DNA from: Chitinophaga deserti
GTDB lineage: Bacteria; Bacteroidota; Bacteroidia; Chitinophagales; Chitinophagaceae
Reading direction: 5' to 3'
Assembly: GCF_003149455.1 (NCBI RefSeq)
Contig: NZ_QFFK01000001.1
Location: 873,935-937,934, forward strand
DNA length: 64,000 bases
Below are positions 15,969-25,125 of this stretch, piece by piece. Position 1 is the stretch's first letter. Every line of letters begins with the position of its first letter. Below the pieces are notes generated by a model. The model was not told the DNA's origin and ran no database searches. It saw nothing but the letters and a program-made list of their open reading frames with translations. A program made the position numbers and the translations under genes.

Positions 15969-17633
15969 TTACAAATCGTTTATCCTGAAAACGGGACTGT
16001 TATGAGTTGGGTCCATGCCCTCAACGGCTTCAAACCCCAATTTGAGCTTATACTTCCCCGGCATTTTTGAACCCGGGATATGGATATCTACCGAATCCTT
16101 TCCTATTAAATCCTTCAAATGCAGTTCTGTATCCCAAACCACAGGAGGCATTTCGGGATCCTCCCAGATCAGGTACTTCAGTTTAGGACCATTGCCAATA
16201 ACCGGCAGATCCTGGTGGTAGAGGTTCTTAACTGCAAAACGATACTGCCCGTCTTTAGTCCGGGTAAATTCCTTTTGGGCCGGTATCAGCTGTAAAAGAG
16301 TATAGGAGTGAAAGTTGGGTACAGACTTACCGAAAAATTCACCCTGTGCTGTAGGTATCCCCTTCTCATCGGGGAAATAATTCCTGTCGGAGGTAGCTAA
16401 CCAGATTTCTTTCCCCCACAGTTTTTCTTCCATAGGCCAGAAGTTGTACTGGCTCCGGCGGCTGCGTATCGTATTCAGGCTGAATGACATATCGCCCTGG
16501 TAAAACATATACTTCGAAGGCTGCTGGTAGCTGTTGATGAATACTACCGGCCGGCCGGCAGCCTGCTCCTTCACTACAGCCGTCCATTCCCTGTTGTGAT
16601 GCAGCTCCGGACGGATTCGTACCCCGGGCAGGAAATCCCACATCATATACACCCGTACTACTAATACCAGAATCAACGATGGTATCCATACGGCTTTCAG
16701 GAACTTCAGGGAATACCCCTGCCGCACGATGCCCTGATGGGCCAGCACCAGCAATGGCGTAAAGATCATGACGGTCCAGTTGGCTTCCACCCGGCCTTTG
16801 AAAGTACTGATGGCAAAAAATACAAGCACCCCTATCAGTGAAAACTTCATGGCCCGTTCAAAACTATCCTTCACCGGTACTCTAAATGCATAGTACAGCA
16901 GCAGCCAGCCTACCAATGGACCGAATAACAGCAGTTGCCCTGCCAGGTAATCCAGTGTAAAACTGATATGGTACGCCTTGGCATTGCGCTCAACGAGGTG
17001 GTATTGAAGCGATGGGAAGTCGTGGGTATATTGCCAGTAAAGGTGCGGGAAGAAGAGAGCTGTCGTAATCAGTACTGCCATCCAGAAGCGGGGAAGCTTC
17101 AGCAGATGGAGATTCGACAACACTGTGAAAAACACCAGCAGCACGCCGTGGTATTTACTGTAAAACATCAGCGCCATACTCAATCCGAGCAACAGGGTGT
17201 TTTTCCAGTTTTGAGCGGCAAGGAAGTTACGGTAGAGGTAGAAGTACAATGCAGCGAAGAAGATGAGTGGAATATCAGGCACTGCCAGGATCCCTCCCAG
17301 CTGCATGGCTCCCATGCCGGCGAGAATTAGATAGAAAACGGTGTTGTTCTTCTGGGAAATCAGCTTATCCGTAAGAATGAGGGTACCTACATTCAGCACC
17401 ACCATGGCCAGTCTTACACCCAGTTCATTGTGGAAGATGGCATATCCCGCCTTGATCAGGAGGGCAATCATGGGGGGATGATCGAAATAACCCCAGTCGA
17501 GGTGGCGTGAATACACCCAATAATAAGCCTCATCATCCATCAGCTCTGTAAAGCATGCCTGAATGAGGGCTAGTATGGCCCAGAGGGCCAGTATGGTGTT
17601 TTTGTACTGATTCTTTGTAAAAAAGCGGATCAT
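15969..17633 (-). CDS. Glycosyltransferase family 39/83, ArnT-like
   Basis: A 554-residue polytopic GT-C enzyme. The N-terminal helix is followed by the catalytic-loop motif MDDEAYYW (Asp33/Asp34/Glu35) and FDHPPMIALL, the hallmark of PMT_2/ArnT-type transferases that move sugars from polyprenyl-phosphate donors to lipid A, lipids or proteins on the periplasmic side. About eleven to twelve helices span residues 10-350 and a periplasmic C-terminal domain of about 200 residues follows. The donor and acceptor are unknown. The nitrilase gene lies 32 nt upstream on the same strand and may be co-transcribed. Confidence 0.88.
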   Translation of the reverse strand: MIRFFTKNQYKNTILALWAILALIQACFTELMDDEAYYWVYSRHLDWGYFDHPPMIALLIKAGYAIFHNELGVRLAMVVLNVGTLILTDKLISQKNNTVFYLILAGMGAMQLGGILAVPDIPLIFFAALYFYLYRNFLAAQNWKNTLLLGLSMALMFYSKYHGVLLVFFTVLSNLHLLKLPRFWMAVLITTALFFPHLYWQYTHDFPSLQYHLVERNAKAYHISFTLDYLAGQLLLFGPLVGWLLLYYAFRVPVKDSFERAMKFSLIGVLVFFAISTFKGRVEANWTVMIFTPLLVLAHQGIVRQGYSLKFLKAVWIPSLILVLVVRVYMMWDFLPGVRIRPELHHNREWTAVVKEQAAGRPVVFINSYQQPSKYMFYQGDMSFSLNTIRSRRSQYNFWPMEEKLWGKEIWLATSDRNYFPDEKGIPTAQGEFFGKSVPNFHSYTLLQLIPAQKEFTRTKDGQYRFAVKNLYHQDLPVIGNGPKLKYLIWEDPEMPPVVWDTELHLKDLIGKDSVDIHIPGSKMPGKYKLKLGFEAVEGMDPTHNSPVFRINDL

Positions 17634-17665
17634 AGTGGGGCGAAGTTAGCCAAATCCGCCGCTTT

Positions 17666-18457
17666 TTAGAGTATCATAAACTTGTCTGCATCCTTCATAA
17701 AGGGGAATTTCCCACGCAGTTCTGTTAGATGCTGACGCGACAGGGTGTATGTGAATACATCTTCGTCGTGTGCTTTATGATAAACGATCTCCCCGACAGG
17801 GTCTATAATGCTGGAATCTCCGCTGTGGTAGATATCATTACCGTCATTACCCACACGGTTAACTCCGATCATGTAGCATTGATTTTCGATAGCACGTGCC
17901 TGCAGCAGGGCTCTCCAGGGCACATTACGGCGCTCCGGCCAGTTGGCCACATTTACCAGTACATCATACTCCGGCTGGCCGTCTTCCTTAATCGTATTGC
18001 GGCTCCATACTGGGAACCGGAGATCGTAACAGATGGTAAGGCAGATTTTCCAGCCTTTTACCTGTGCAATGATGCGTTTCTCTCCGGCTGCGTAATAATT
18101 ATCTTCTCCGGCAAAGCCGAAACGATGACGTTTATTGTACACGCCGTATTGTCCGTTGGGAAGCATCCAGATAAAGCGGTTGTAATACTCACCATCTTCT
18201 TCGATGATGAGGCTGCCGCCGATGATGGCATTCTTTTGCTTCGCTTTCTGCTTCATCCACTGTACAGCAGAGCCGTCCATCTTTTCTGCGAGCTTTTCGG
18301 GCTGCATGCTGAAACCAGTGCTGAACATCTCGGGCAGCAGGATCACTTCGGTCCTTTCCTTAATGGCATCGATCTTTTGATCGAACATGGCCAGGTTGGC
18401 CGCTATATCTTCCCAATGCAAATTCGCCTGAATGAGCGAAACGGTTAAATCTGACAT
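17666..18457 (-). CDS. Nitrilase-fold omega-amidase (YafV/Nit2-like)
   Basis: A 263-residue carbon-nitrogen hydrolase. The Glu-Lys-Cys triad is complete: Glu43 in LLPEMFSTGF, Lys109 in YNKRHRF, Cys143 in TICYDLRFPV. The sequence around the triad fits the YafV/omega-amidase branch, which hydrolyses 2-oxoglutaramate and 2-oxosuccinamate in the salvage of 2-oxoacid amides left by transaminases. Cytosolic, no tail domain. It may share a transcript with the downstream glycosyltransferase. Confidence 0.88.
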   Translation of the reverse strand: MSDLTVSLIQANLHWEDIAANLAMFDQKIDAIKERTEVILLPEMFSTGFSMQPEKLAEKMDGSAVQWMKQKAKQKNAIIGGSLIIEEDGEYYNRFIWMLPNGQYGVYNKRHRFGFAGEDNYYAAGEKRIIAQVKGWKICLTICYDLRFPVWSRNTIKEDGQPEYDVLVNVANWPERRNVPWRALLQARAIENQCYMIGVNRVGNDGNDIYHSGDSSIIDPVGEIVYHKAHDEDVFTYTLSRQHLTELRGKFPFMKDADKFMIL

Positions 18458-18531
18458 ACAATAACGGATTCGTGCAAAACGACCTCAAAATTACACTGCA
18501 AAGACTTAGAAAGTTTTGAAATCAGGCAGGA

Positions 18532-18993
18532 TTATTCCCTGTTTTTTGAAATTTCTTCAATAACACCCCTGGAAAGATCCTGTTCGTAACCTCTCTGCAA
18601 CAGAAACTGTAGTGTTTTCCAGGTGCGTTTTACCGGTTGTTCTCCTTTCAGACTGGCATATTTCTTTTCTGCCAGCTGCCGTAATACACGGTCGTATTCG
18701 TCACCGTCTATCTCCGACAATCCTTTCCGGATACAATAATCCGACACCTGTTTCTGTTTCAGCATGAGGGTGATCTTCTTCTTGCCCCATTGCCGCATCC
18801 TGAATTTACCACCTGCATAAGCGCGTGCATAGCGTTCCTCATTGAGGAAATTATCCTGAACCAGCTGGGCAATGGCTTCGTCGGCCGCATCACCGTAAAG
18901 CCCCAGTTCCCGGCATTTCTCTTTCACTTCCGAATGGCACCGCTCCTGGTAAGCGCAGTAGTGGCGGAGCTTTTCCATTTCGCTGCTACTCAT
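18532..18993 (-). CDS. recX: Regulatory protein RecX
   Basis: RecX binds RecA filaments and blocks strand exchange. The 153-residue protein has the three tandem three-helix repeats of the family, including ALAQLVQDNFLNEERYARAY-type residues (here IAQLVQDNFLNEERYA), the WGKKKI segment and KYASLKGE near the third repeat. recA is not in the window. The gene follows pcrA on the same strand, and the pcrA terminator at 19003-19033 sits immediately before the recX start, so recX would need read-through or a promoter within pcrA. Confidence 0.88.
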   Translation of the reverse strand: MSSSEMEKLRHYCAYQERCHSEVKEKCRELGLYGDAADEAIAQLVQDNFLNEERYARAYAGGKFRMRQWGKKKITLMLKQKQVSDYCIRKGLSEIDGDEYDRVLRQLAEKKYASLKGEQPVKRTWKTLQFLLQRGYEQDLSRGVIEEISKNRE

Positions 18994-19002
18994 GGCATTC
19001 CA

Positions 19003-19033
19003 TAAAAAGGGCCGGCCGTTGTGCGGCCGGCCC
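19003..19033 (-). terminator. Terminator of pcrA/uvrD, directly before recX
   Basis: GGGCCGGCC and GGCCGGCCC form a very stable 9-bp GC stem with a 7-nt loop, followed on the minus strand by five T. It ends 10 nt before the recX ATG. Confidence 0.85.
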
Positions 19034-19055
19034 GGTGAGTAATATATTGATCGTA

Positions 19056-21389
19056 TTACTGCCGAACTATCATCAGTTTGGCGTAATTGAGCATTATCTT
19101 CTTTTCGCCACCTCCCTTGGGGAACATTACCGTTGCAATACGGTTGTTGGGAGCACCTTCCAGCCCGGTGATCTTACCGAAGCCGAATTTCATGTGCTCT
19201 ACGTCCATGCCTACTTCCATATTTCCCGGATCATCTGCGGCAAAGTTAGCAGAAGGGGTATGGTTGCTGCCGGAGGGAGATGAAATAACCCGGGGCTGCG
19301 GTTGCTGCTGAGCCGGGCGGGCAGGGCCTGCTGGTGATCCTGGTGCTTTGCGCTTATCAAACATATTACCCCAGGAAGCACCGCCACCCATGCTGCCACT
19401 GTTGCGGAGGCCGCCACCGGCATAGCTGCGGTCGAGGTATTGTTCCGGAATTTCTTCGAGGAAGCGGCTGGGTTCATTCTGCTGCAATTGGCCGAAACGG
19501 TAACGGCTATTGGCGTACGTGATGAACAAACGGCTCTTTGCACGGGTTACTGCCACGTAAAAGAGCCTGCGCTCTTCTTCCAGCTCTTCCCTAGAATTAA
19601 TGGAAAGCCCGCTGGGGAACAGTCCTTCTTCCAGCCCTACGTTGAATACCACCGGGAATTCAAGCCCTTTGGAAGCGTGGATGGTCATGAGTTTCACCAC
19701 ATCGCTGTTCTCATCGTTGGTGTTATCAGCATCCGTAAGCAGGGTAATCTGCTGGAGGTAGATGCCGAGTGTTTTATCGTTGAGCAGCTCACCATCTTCA
19801 GTGGGCGTTTCAGTAAATTCCTTGATAGAGTTCAATAACTCCTGTACGTTCTCATAGCGTGCAAGGCCTTCCGTGGTTTTGTCGTTGAAGAGCTCTTTCA
19901 CAATGCCGGTGCTCTTACCTACCTGCACGGCCACTTCGTATGCATTCTGCTTCTCCAGCATCACACGGAAGCTCTGGATCATAATCACGAAGTTGCTGAT
20001 GGCTTCGAGCGTACCGCCTTTAAACCCAAACTCACCGGCTCTTTCCAGTACTTCCCAGAAAGTGATATTCTGATCGTTGGCGAGGATGGAAACTTTCTCG
20101 ATGGTAGTTTTACCAATCCCGCGAACCGGGTAGTTGATGATACGCTTAATGGCTTCCTCATCACGGGAGTTCATGATTACACGCAGATACGCGATGAAAT
20201 CCTTGATCTCTTTACGCTGGTAGAATGACAGTCCGCCGAAGATACGGTAAGGTATGGCCTGGCGGCGCAGGCTTTCCTCGAAGGAGCGGCTCTGTGCGTT
20301 GGTACGGTAAAGTATGCAGAAGTCGCGGTTGCTGTAGTGATTGCGGAGCTTTAATTCGGCAATGGTGTCGGCCACGTTTTTGCCTTCCTCATTATCGGTA
20401 TTGGTACGGATCAGTTTGATCTTTTCCCCTTCTATGTTATCTGTCCACAGGTTCTTTTCGATCTGCCCCTTGTTTTTCGATATTACTTCGTTGGCCACAT
20501 GGAGGATCGATTTGGTGGAACGGTAGTTCTGTTCCAGCTTCACCACTTTCACATCGTCATAATCCTTTTCGAACTGGAGGATGTTCTGGATGGTAGCACC
20601 GCGGAAGGAGTAGATAGACTGGGCATCGTCTCCCACCACACAAATATTCTCATGTACGGCACCCAGCAGTTTCACGATCTCATACTGGGCAGGGTTGGTA
20701 TCCTGATACTCATCGATCATGATGTATTTGAACTTGTGCTGGTATTTGGCCAGTACATCGGGGAAGCCTTTCAGCAGCTGGTACATTTTGAACAGCAGAT
20801 CATCGAAGTCCATGGCGCCGTTCTTAAAGCAGCGCTTCACGTACATATCGTAGATCTTGCCTGTAAGGGGGCGGCTGGCGCGCTGGTCTTCCTGCTGGAG
20901 GTAATAGTCCACCTGGTAAGCATCCGGCCCTATAAGGCTGTTCTTAGCCGCGGAAATGCGGTTATATACGAGATTGGGTTTGTAATGCTTATCGTCGAGG
21001 TTGAGTTCGTTGATGATGGTTTTAACCACGCTTTTGGCATCGTCGGAATCATAGATGGTGAAATCGCTGGGATATCCCATCTTCGGGGCATCTGCACGCA
21101 GCAGGCGGGCAAACACGGAGTGGAAGGTACCTATGTAGAGATTACGGGCCTCGTTGCTGCCGAGGATCTTCTCCACACGTTCCTTCATTTCCTTGGCGGC
21201 TTTGTTGGTAAACGTCAGGGAAAGTATGTTGAAGGAGTCCACCCCGTTACGCATGAGGTGAGCGATCCTTGTGGTCAGTACCTTGGTTTTGCCCGATCCG
21301 GCGCCGGCAATGATCATTACAGGCCCCTGTAGGGTGACCACCGCTTCACGCTGAGGAGCGTTTAATCCTTCTAAATAGTTTGCACTCAT
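19056..21389 (-). CDS. pcrA: ATP-dependent DNA helicase PcrA/UvrD
   Basis: Superfamily 1A 3'-5' helicase acting in nucleotide-excision and mismatch repair and in removing RecA or stalled polymerase. The frame opens at 21512, but MSANYLEGLNAPQREAV (start 21389) is the family N-terminus with the Q motif, giving 777 residues. Seen: Walker A AGAGSGKT, DEYQDTN (motif II), VGDDAQSIYSFRGA (III), QNYRST (IV), MTIHASKGLEFPVVF (V), VAVTRAKS (VI). The tail after about 650 has a Gly/Pro-rich linker and the small C-terminal Tudor-like domain (FGFGKITGLEG). Likely transcribed with recX downstream by read-through. Confidence 0.95.
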   Translation of the reverse strand: MSANYLEGLNAPQREAVVTLQGPVMIIAGAGSGKTKVLTTRIAHLMRNGVDSFNILSLTFTNKAAKEMKERVEKILGSNEARNLYIGTFHSVFARLLRADAPKMGYPSDFTIYDSDDAKSVVKTIINELNLDDKHYKPNLVYNRISAAKNSLIGPDAYQVDYYLQQEDQRASRPLTGKIYDMYVKRCFKNGAMDFDDLLFKMYQLLKGFPDVLAKYQHKFKYIMIDEYQDTNPAQYEIVKLLGAVHENICVVGDDAQSIYSFRGATIQNILQFEKDYDDVKVVKLEQNYRSTKSILHVANEVISKNKGQIEKNLWTDNIEGEKIKLIRTNTDNEEGKNVADTIAELKLRNHYSNRDFCILYRTNAQSRSFEESLRRQAIPYRIFGGLSFYQRKEIKDFIAYLRVIMNSRDEEAIKRIINYPVRGIGKTTIEKVSILANDQNITFWEVLERAGEFGFKGGTLEAISNFVIMIQSFRVMLEKQNAYEVAVQVGKSTGIVKELFNDKTTEGLARYENVQELLNSIKEFTETPTEDGELLNDKTLGIYLQQITLLTDADNTNDENSDVVKLMTIHASKGLEFPVVFNVGLEEGLFPSGLSINSREELEEERRLFYVAVTRAKSRLFITYANSRYRFGQLQQNEPSRFLEEIPEQYLDRSYAGGGLRNSGSMGGGASWGNMFDKRKAPGSPAGPARPAQQQPQPRVISSPSGSNHTPSANFAADDPGNMEVGMDVEHMKFGFGKITGLEGAPNNRIATVMFPKGGGEKKIMLNYAKLMIVRQ

Positions 21390-21480
21390 CACTGAAAAAA
21401 TTTGCAGGCTGTAAAAGTACGATTTGACGGCCGGATCACGAAATAAGTGGATAAATCCCAGTGCTTTCAGGGCATAAAAA

Positions 21481-21507
21481 AACGGTCCCGGCTGAGCCGG
21501 GACCGTT
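21481..21507 (-). terminator. Terminator of the M28 peptidase gene
   Basis: AACGGTCCCGGCT and AGCCGGGACCGTT form a 13-bp arm pair with minimal loop; on the minus strand A-rich to T-rich flanks follow the peptidase stop at 21517. Confidence 0.85.
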
Positions 21508-21516
21508 TTCAATTTT

Positions 21517-23034
21517 TTATTTCTCGTTCCTGTCCACCTTCAGGCGGCTGGCCCGGTTAGCGACTTCCCAGGCGGTGTAAAACACCAGCTTGGCACGCTT
21601 CGCCAGCAGGTTGTAATGGATTTTATCAGGTTTATCTCCCGGACGGTGATAATCCTCATGCACGCCATTGAAGTAGAAGATGATGGGGATCTTATGCTGA
21701 GCGAACATGTAATGATCGGAGCGGTAGTAGAAACGGTTAGGATCGTTAGGGTCGTTATACTTGTAATCGAGTTTCAGACCGGTATGTTTGTTAGCCGCTT
21801 CGCTGATGGGGCGAAGGTCGGAGCTGAGCTTATCGTCGCCGATGATGTACACGTAATTGGTGTCTTTCTTATGCTCATCGTCTATACGGCCAATCATGTC
21901 GATGTTCAGGTCGGTAACGGTTTGCTCGAGGGGGTAGATGGGATGATCCGTATAGTATTGTGAACCCAGCAGGCCTTTCTCTTCACCTGATACGGTCATG
22001 AACACCACGGTGCGGCGGGGGCCTTTACCGGCTTTTTTGGCTTTCATAAAAGCATCTGCCATGGCGATCACCGCTACAGTGCCGGAGCCATCATCGTCTG
22101 CGCCATTATGGATCTGCCCGTTGATGATGCCCACGTGGTCGTAGTGCGCAGTCAGGAACACATATTCATCCTTCAGATCGGTGCCGGGTAATATACCCAG
22201 TACGTTACTGGATTTGATCTCTTCTGTACCCTTGCTGAACTCCAGGGAGGTAACCTCACCTGTTGCAGGAGTAGAGTTACCTGCTTTGGCAGCAGCCTGC
22301 AGCTCGCTCCAGGGTTTGCCAAAGATGGCGGCAGCCACATCCGGCGCTACAAAGTAACAGTTGGGGATATACTCCATGGTTTTCATCATGGGCCAGTACA
22401 GGCCGGTTCTCCGCATGCGGGAACCACCGCGGCCGCCCAGGTTGTTACGTTCGCTTACAACGAATACGGCAACTGCACCATGGTTGGCAGCATTACGCAG
22501 ACGTTCTGTAATAGGAGCCCCTTTCTTACCAGGTTCCTCATCGGCAATCACAACGATTTTATCAGTAGCGGTAACGCCTTTGTAAGGATCATTGGCTTCG
22601 GTGGTTACACCAAAACCGGCGAATACGGCTGAAGTAGCACCCAGTTGCTGATTAGCGGCATCTTTTACGGAAGCATAGAATTCCTGTCCGAACGTAAAGG
22701 TTTTACCACCTGCCTGAATAGTGCTGCGCTGCAGGGAGTCCTGCATGAGGGAAAATGGCTGTTCCCATTCTCCGTTGCCTGCACCGGGCTGAAGCCCTGC
22801 AGCTTTGAACTGCTCGATGATGTATTTGGCGGCTTTGTATTGACCGGGCTTGCCGGTTTCGCGGCCTTCCATTTCATCGCCTGCTACTATATACAGGTGT
22901 TTCTTCAGCTTAGAAGGCGTAATGGTTTCCGCGTAGGATGTGGCCGCGGAGCGCTTCAGGGGCGTGGAGGCCTTTTGGGCGCATGCTGCGGTCCCTATTA
23001 CGAGGAAGCAGGCCAGCATTGATTGTTTCTTCAT
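21517..23034 (-). CDS. Secreted M28 family metallopeptidase
   Basis: A 505-residue exported di-zinc aminopeptidase-like protein. The signal ends at IGTAACAQ, where Cys18 could be a lipobox Cys, so it may be a lipoprotein. The M28 ligands are in order: His in LTAHYDHVG, Asp in GADDDGSG, the catalytic Glu plus ligand Glu in SGEEKG, Asp in NIDMIGR, and His in HEDYHRPGD. A PA-type insert (about 140-290) precedes the catalytic part, as in many family members. It should trim peptides in the periplasm or at the cell surface. It stands alone, bordered by terminators at 21481 and 23095. Confidence 0.92.
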   Translation of the reverse strand: MKKQSMLACFLVIGTAACAQKASTPLKRSAATSYAETITPSKLKKHLYIVAGDEMEGRETGKPGQYKAAKYIIEQFKAAGLQPGAGNGEWEQPFSLMQDSLQRSTIQAGGKTFTFGQEFYASVKDAANQQLGATSAVFAGFGVTTEANDPYKGVTATDKIVVIADEEPGKKGAPITERLRNAANHGAVAVFVVSERNNLGGRGGSRMRRTGLYWPMMKTMEYIPNCYFVAPDVAAAIFGKPWSELQAAAKAGNSTPATGEVTSLEFSKGTEEIKSSNVLGILPGTDLKDEYVFLTAHYDHVGIINGQIHNGADDDGSGTVAVIAMADAFMKAKKAGKGPRRTVVFMTVSGEEKGLLGSQYYTDHPIYPLEQTVTDLNIDMIGRIDDEHKKDTNYVYIIGDDKLSSDLRPISEAANKHTGLKLDYKYNDPNDPNRFYYRSDHYMFAQHKIPIIFYFNGVHEDYHRPGDKPDKIHYNLLAKRAKLVFYTAWEVANRASRLKVDRNEK

Positions 23035-23094
23035 TGGCAGGTTTTTATGCGCTAAAATTAAGGTTTACGGCTGTTGCCACCGTTACCATTCAAA

Positions 23095-23120
23095 TAAAAA
23101 GAGGCTGTTTGCACAGCCTC
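23095..23120 (-). terminator. Terminator of rpiB
   Basis: GAGGCTGT and ACAGCCTC pair around a 4-nt loop and are followed by five T on the minus strand. Confidence 0.85.
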
Positions 23121-23156
23121 TCTGTAAATATCTGCTAAAAAATCAGCCTTACGCGT

Positions 23157-23615
23157 TTAGACGCAGGCGATCTTTTTTACACGGTTTTCGTGACGGCCGC
23201 CTTCAAAAGGCGTAGCCTGGAACACATCTACCATTTCGGTAGCGGTGGGTACGCTTACAAAGCGTGCAGGGATGCAAAGTACATTGGAATTGTTGTGGCT
23301 GCGCGCCAGGCGGGCCAGTTCATCACCCCAGCAAATTGCTGCGCGGATTCCCTGGTGTTTGTTGGCAGTGATAGCCACGCCGTTGGCACTACCGCAAATA
23401 AGAATGCCAAAAGCATGCGTACCGTCTTCCACGGCAGATGCAACAGGATGTGCAAAGTCAGGATAATCCACTGAATCGGCAGAATAAGTGCCGAAGTCTT
23501 TTATCTGTATTCCCTTTCCTTCGAGGTAAGAGATCACTTCTTCCTTGTATTCGAACCCTGCGTGGTCCGACCCGATGGCTACCGGCAAGGCAAGATCAAA
23601 TGTCGTCTGTTCCAT
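23157..23615 (-). CDS. rpiB: Ribose 5-phosphate isomerase B
   Basis: RpiB interconverts ribose 5-phosphate and ribulose 5-phosphate in the pentose phosphate pathway. The 152-residue protein has the N-terminal GSDHAGFEYKE motif, the catalytic Cys in ILICGSANGV (Ala replaces one Gly of the common CGTGxG form, as often happens), RAAICWGDELA and the RSHNNSNVL segment with the ring-opening His. The phosphate-binding Arg is near GGRHENRV at the end. tatC follows downstream... that is, tatC lies upstream at 23655 on the same strand with a 39-nt gap, so tatC-rpiB may be one transcript. Confidence 0.94.
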   Translation of the reverse strand: MEQTTFDLALPVAIGSDHAGFEYKEEVISYLEGKGIQIKDFGTYSADSVDYPDFAHPVASAVEDGTHAFGILICGSANGVAITANKHQGIRAAICWGDELARLARSHNNSNVLCIPARFVSVPTATEMVDVFQATPFEGGRHENRVKKIACV

Positions 23616-23654
23616 ACCCTATGGGTTTATGTTGGTGGTTATCGTTTAGTTTTA

Positions 23655-24500
23655 TCAGGACCATTCTTCTATTTCGGCCTTCTCTTTCTTCGCGTATGTT
23701 CTGGCAGAAATGAGGATGCTTATTTCGTACAGCAGGTATAAAGGTACGAAAACGAGTAATTGGTCGAGTACATCAGGCGGTGTAATGATGGCAGCCAGCA
23801 CGAGGATCACCACGATGGCATGGCGGCGGTAGTTCCGCATGAAGGTAGGCGTGAGAACACCGAGCTTGGTGAGGAAATACACGAGGATGGGCATTTCGAA
23901 CAATGCACCCATACCTAGAATGATCTGCGACATCAGGCCGAAGTAATCGTCGATGAAGAAATCGTTCTTGATCACTTCCGACACGGAGTAACTGGCCAGG
24001 AAGTTGATCATGAAGGGAGCGATGAGGAAATAGCTGAAAGCAATACCCAGCATAAACTGGAGAGTGATCCAGAAAATAACGCCTTTGGAGCCTTTCGCTT
24101 CGTTGTCTTTAAGAGCGGGGCGGATAAAGCGCCACAGCTCCCAGCAAACGTAAGGGAAAGCGCCTATAACCCCGATGATCATGGCGAGTTTGAACTGCAG
24201 CATGATCTGCCCTGCCATTTTCGTGTTCTGAAATACGATAGGCGGAGGAGTAATACACAGTTTATCGCCGAGGTTTAATGCATGGCTGGCGGAGCACAGC
24301 CATTTATAAGTCGGAAAATCGGCCTGGGTGGGGCCGAAGATTACTTTTGTAAGGATCCAGTCGGTAAATACGAAGCCCAAAATGCTCACGATTACAATCG
24401 CTGCGGCAGAACGTACAAGGTGCCACCGGAGTTCTTCCAGGTGGTCAAAAAACGACATCTCTGCTTTTTCTTCGTTACTCGAGAATAACTTTTTTAACAT
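23655..24500 (-). CDS. tatC: Sec-independent translocase subunit TatC
   Basis: Core receptor of the twin-arginine export system, 281 residues. The N-terminal MSFFDHLEELRWHLVRS motif is the signature for twin-Arg signal binding; six transmembrane helices follow, with the conserved PFYVCWELWRFI-like stretch (here FPYVCWELWRFIRPAL) and the ITPPDVLDQLLVFVPLYLLYE region. A longer first periplasmic loop containing three Cys lies between helices 1 and 2. TatA/B genes are not in the window. rpiB is 39 nt downstream. Confidence 0.95.
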   Translation of the reverse strand: MLKKLFSSNEEKAEMSFFDHLEELRWHLVRSAAAIVIVSILGFVFTDWILTKVIFGPTQADFPTYKWLCSASHALNLGDKLCITPPPIVFQNTKMAGQIMLQFKLAMIIGVIGAFPYVCWELWRFIRPALKDNEAKGSKGVIFWITLQFMLGIAFSYFLIAPFMINFLASYSVSEVIKNDFFIDDYFGLMSQIILGMGALFEMPILVYFLTKLGVLTPTFMRNYRRHAIVVILVLAAIITPPDVLDQLLVFVPLYLLYEISILISARTYAKKEKAEIEEWS

Positions 24501-25125
24501 GCGGTATCAGAATCAGGAGCACAAATATAACATGCCCCGAAGAGTTGATTGTGAAAAAAAACGATGGCTAAGGTAAAAAGAAAATTACGAGAAAGTGAGT
24601 GGAGATGGATTTAGGGTAAAAAAAAAGAGCCAGCCCGAGAAGAATCAAGAGCCGGCCTTTCATCCATTGTTTGTTAACCCCAAAAAAGTTGAATTCGAGA
24701 ATGTCTTTATTCGCTTCTGTTTAGATTAGAACCAGCATCCTTTACGGCAAGCTATTCAGATGTAAGTTCGTAATCGTTACTAAAGCATTCAATTTTCTTA
24801 AAACAAAAATAGAAAGAAATATCGTATTATCAATGTTGTAACAAAGTTTTTTACAACCTTTTAACAAAAATCAAATTATTGTGTTACGTATCAGCACCTA
24901 TCGTAATTCCTTTCGTGTTAATTTCATACCACTCTTGTAAAAAACGATTTTGCAACGGATATATTATATATAACGATAAATTTTACTTAAATCGCTTTCT
25001 AAGCTCTTGCAAATCAGCAGTTAGGCTGCTTTTAACCCTCATTAAGATAAATATATCCATTTTTTGGCAGCCGCAAAAAGCTTAGCAATATTCTTCCAAT
25101 ACTGCAATTATCAGGCCGGATTCTT
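24501..25125. other. Long AT-rich non-coding gap
   Basis: About 625 bases between the CorC-like gene and tatC, both on the minus strand. It is strikingly A+T-rich. No frame is convincing. It holds a minus-strand terminator at 24618-24656, a TTGTAA/TTACAA hairpin near 24836-24857 and a small plus-strand hairpin AGCAG/CTGCT with T-run at 25016-25033. The discrete terminator implies a minus-strand transcript that ends before the tatC promoter: either a long 3' region of the CorC gene or a separate small RNA. Confidence 0.5.
24618..24656 (-). terminator. Minus-strand terminator in the gap before tatC
   Basis: On the minus strand GCCGGCTC and GGGCTGGC pair (two G-U wobbles) around a 12-nt loop and are followed by a C and ten T. 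No gene lies between it and 25126. Confidence 0.6.
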
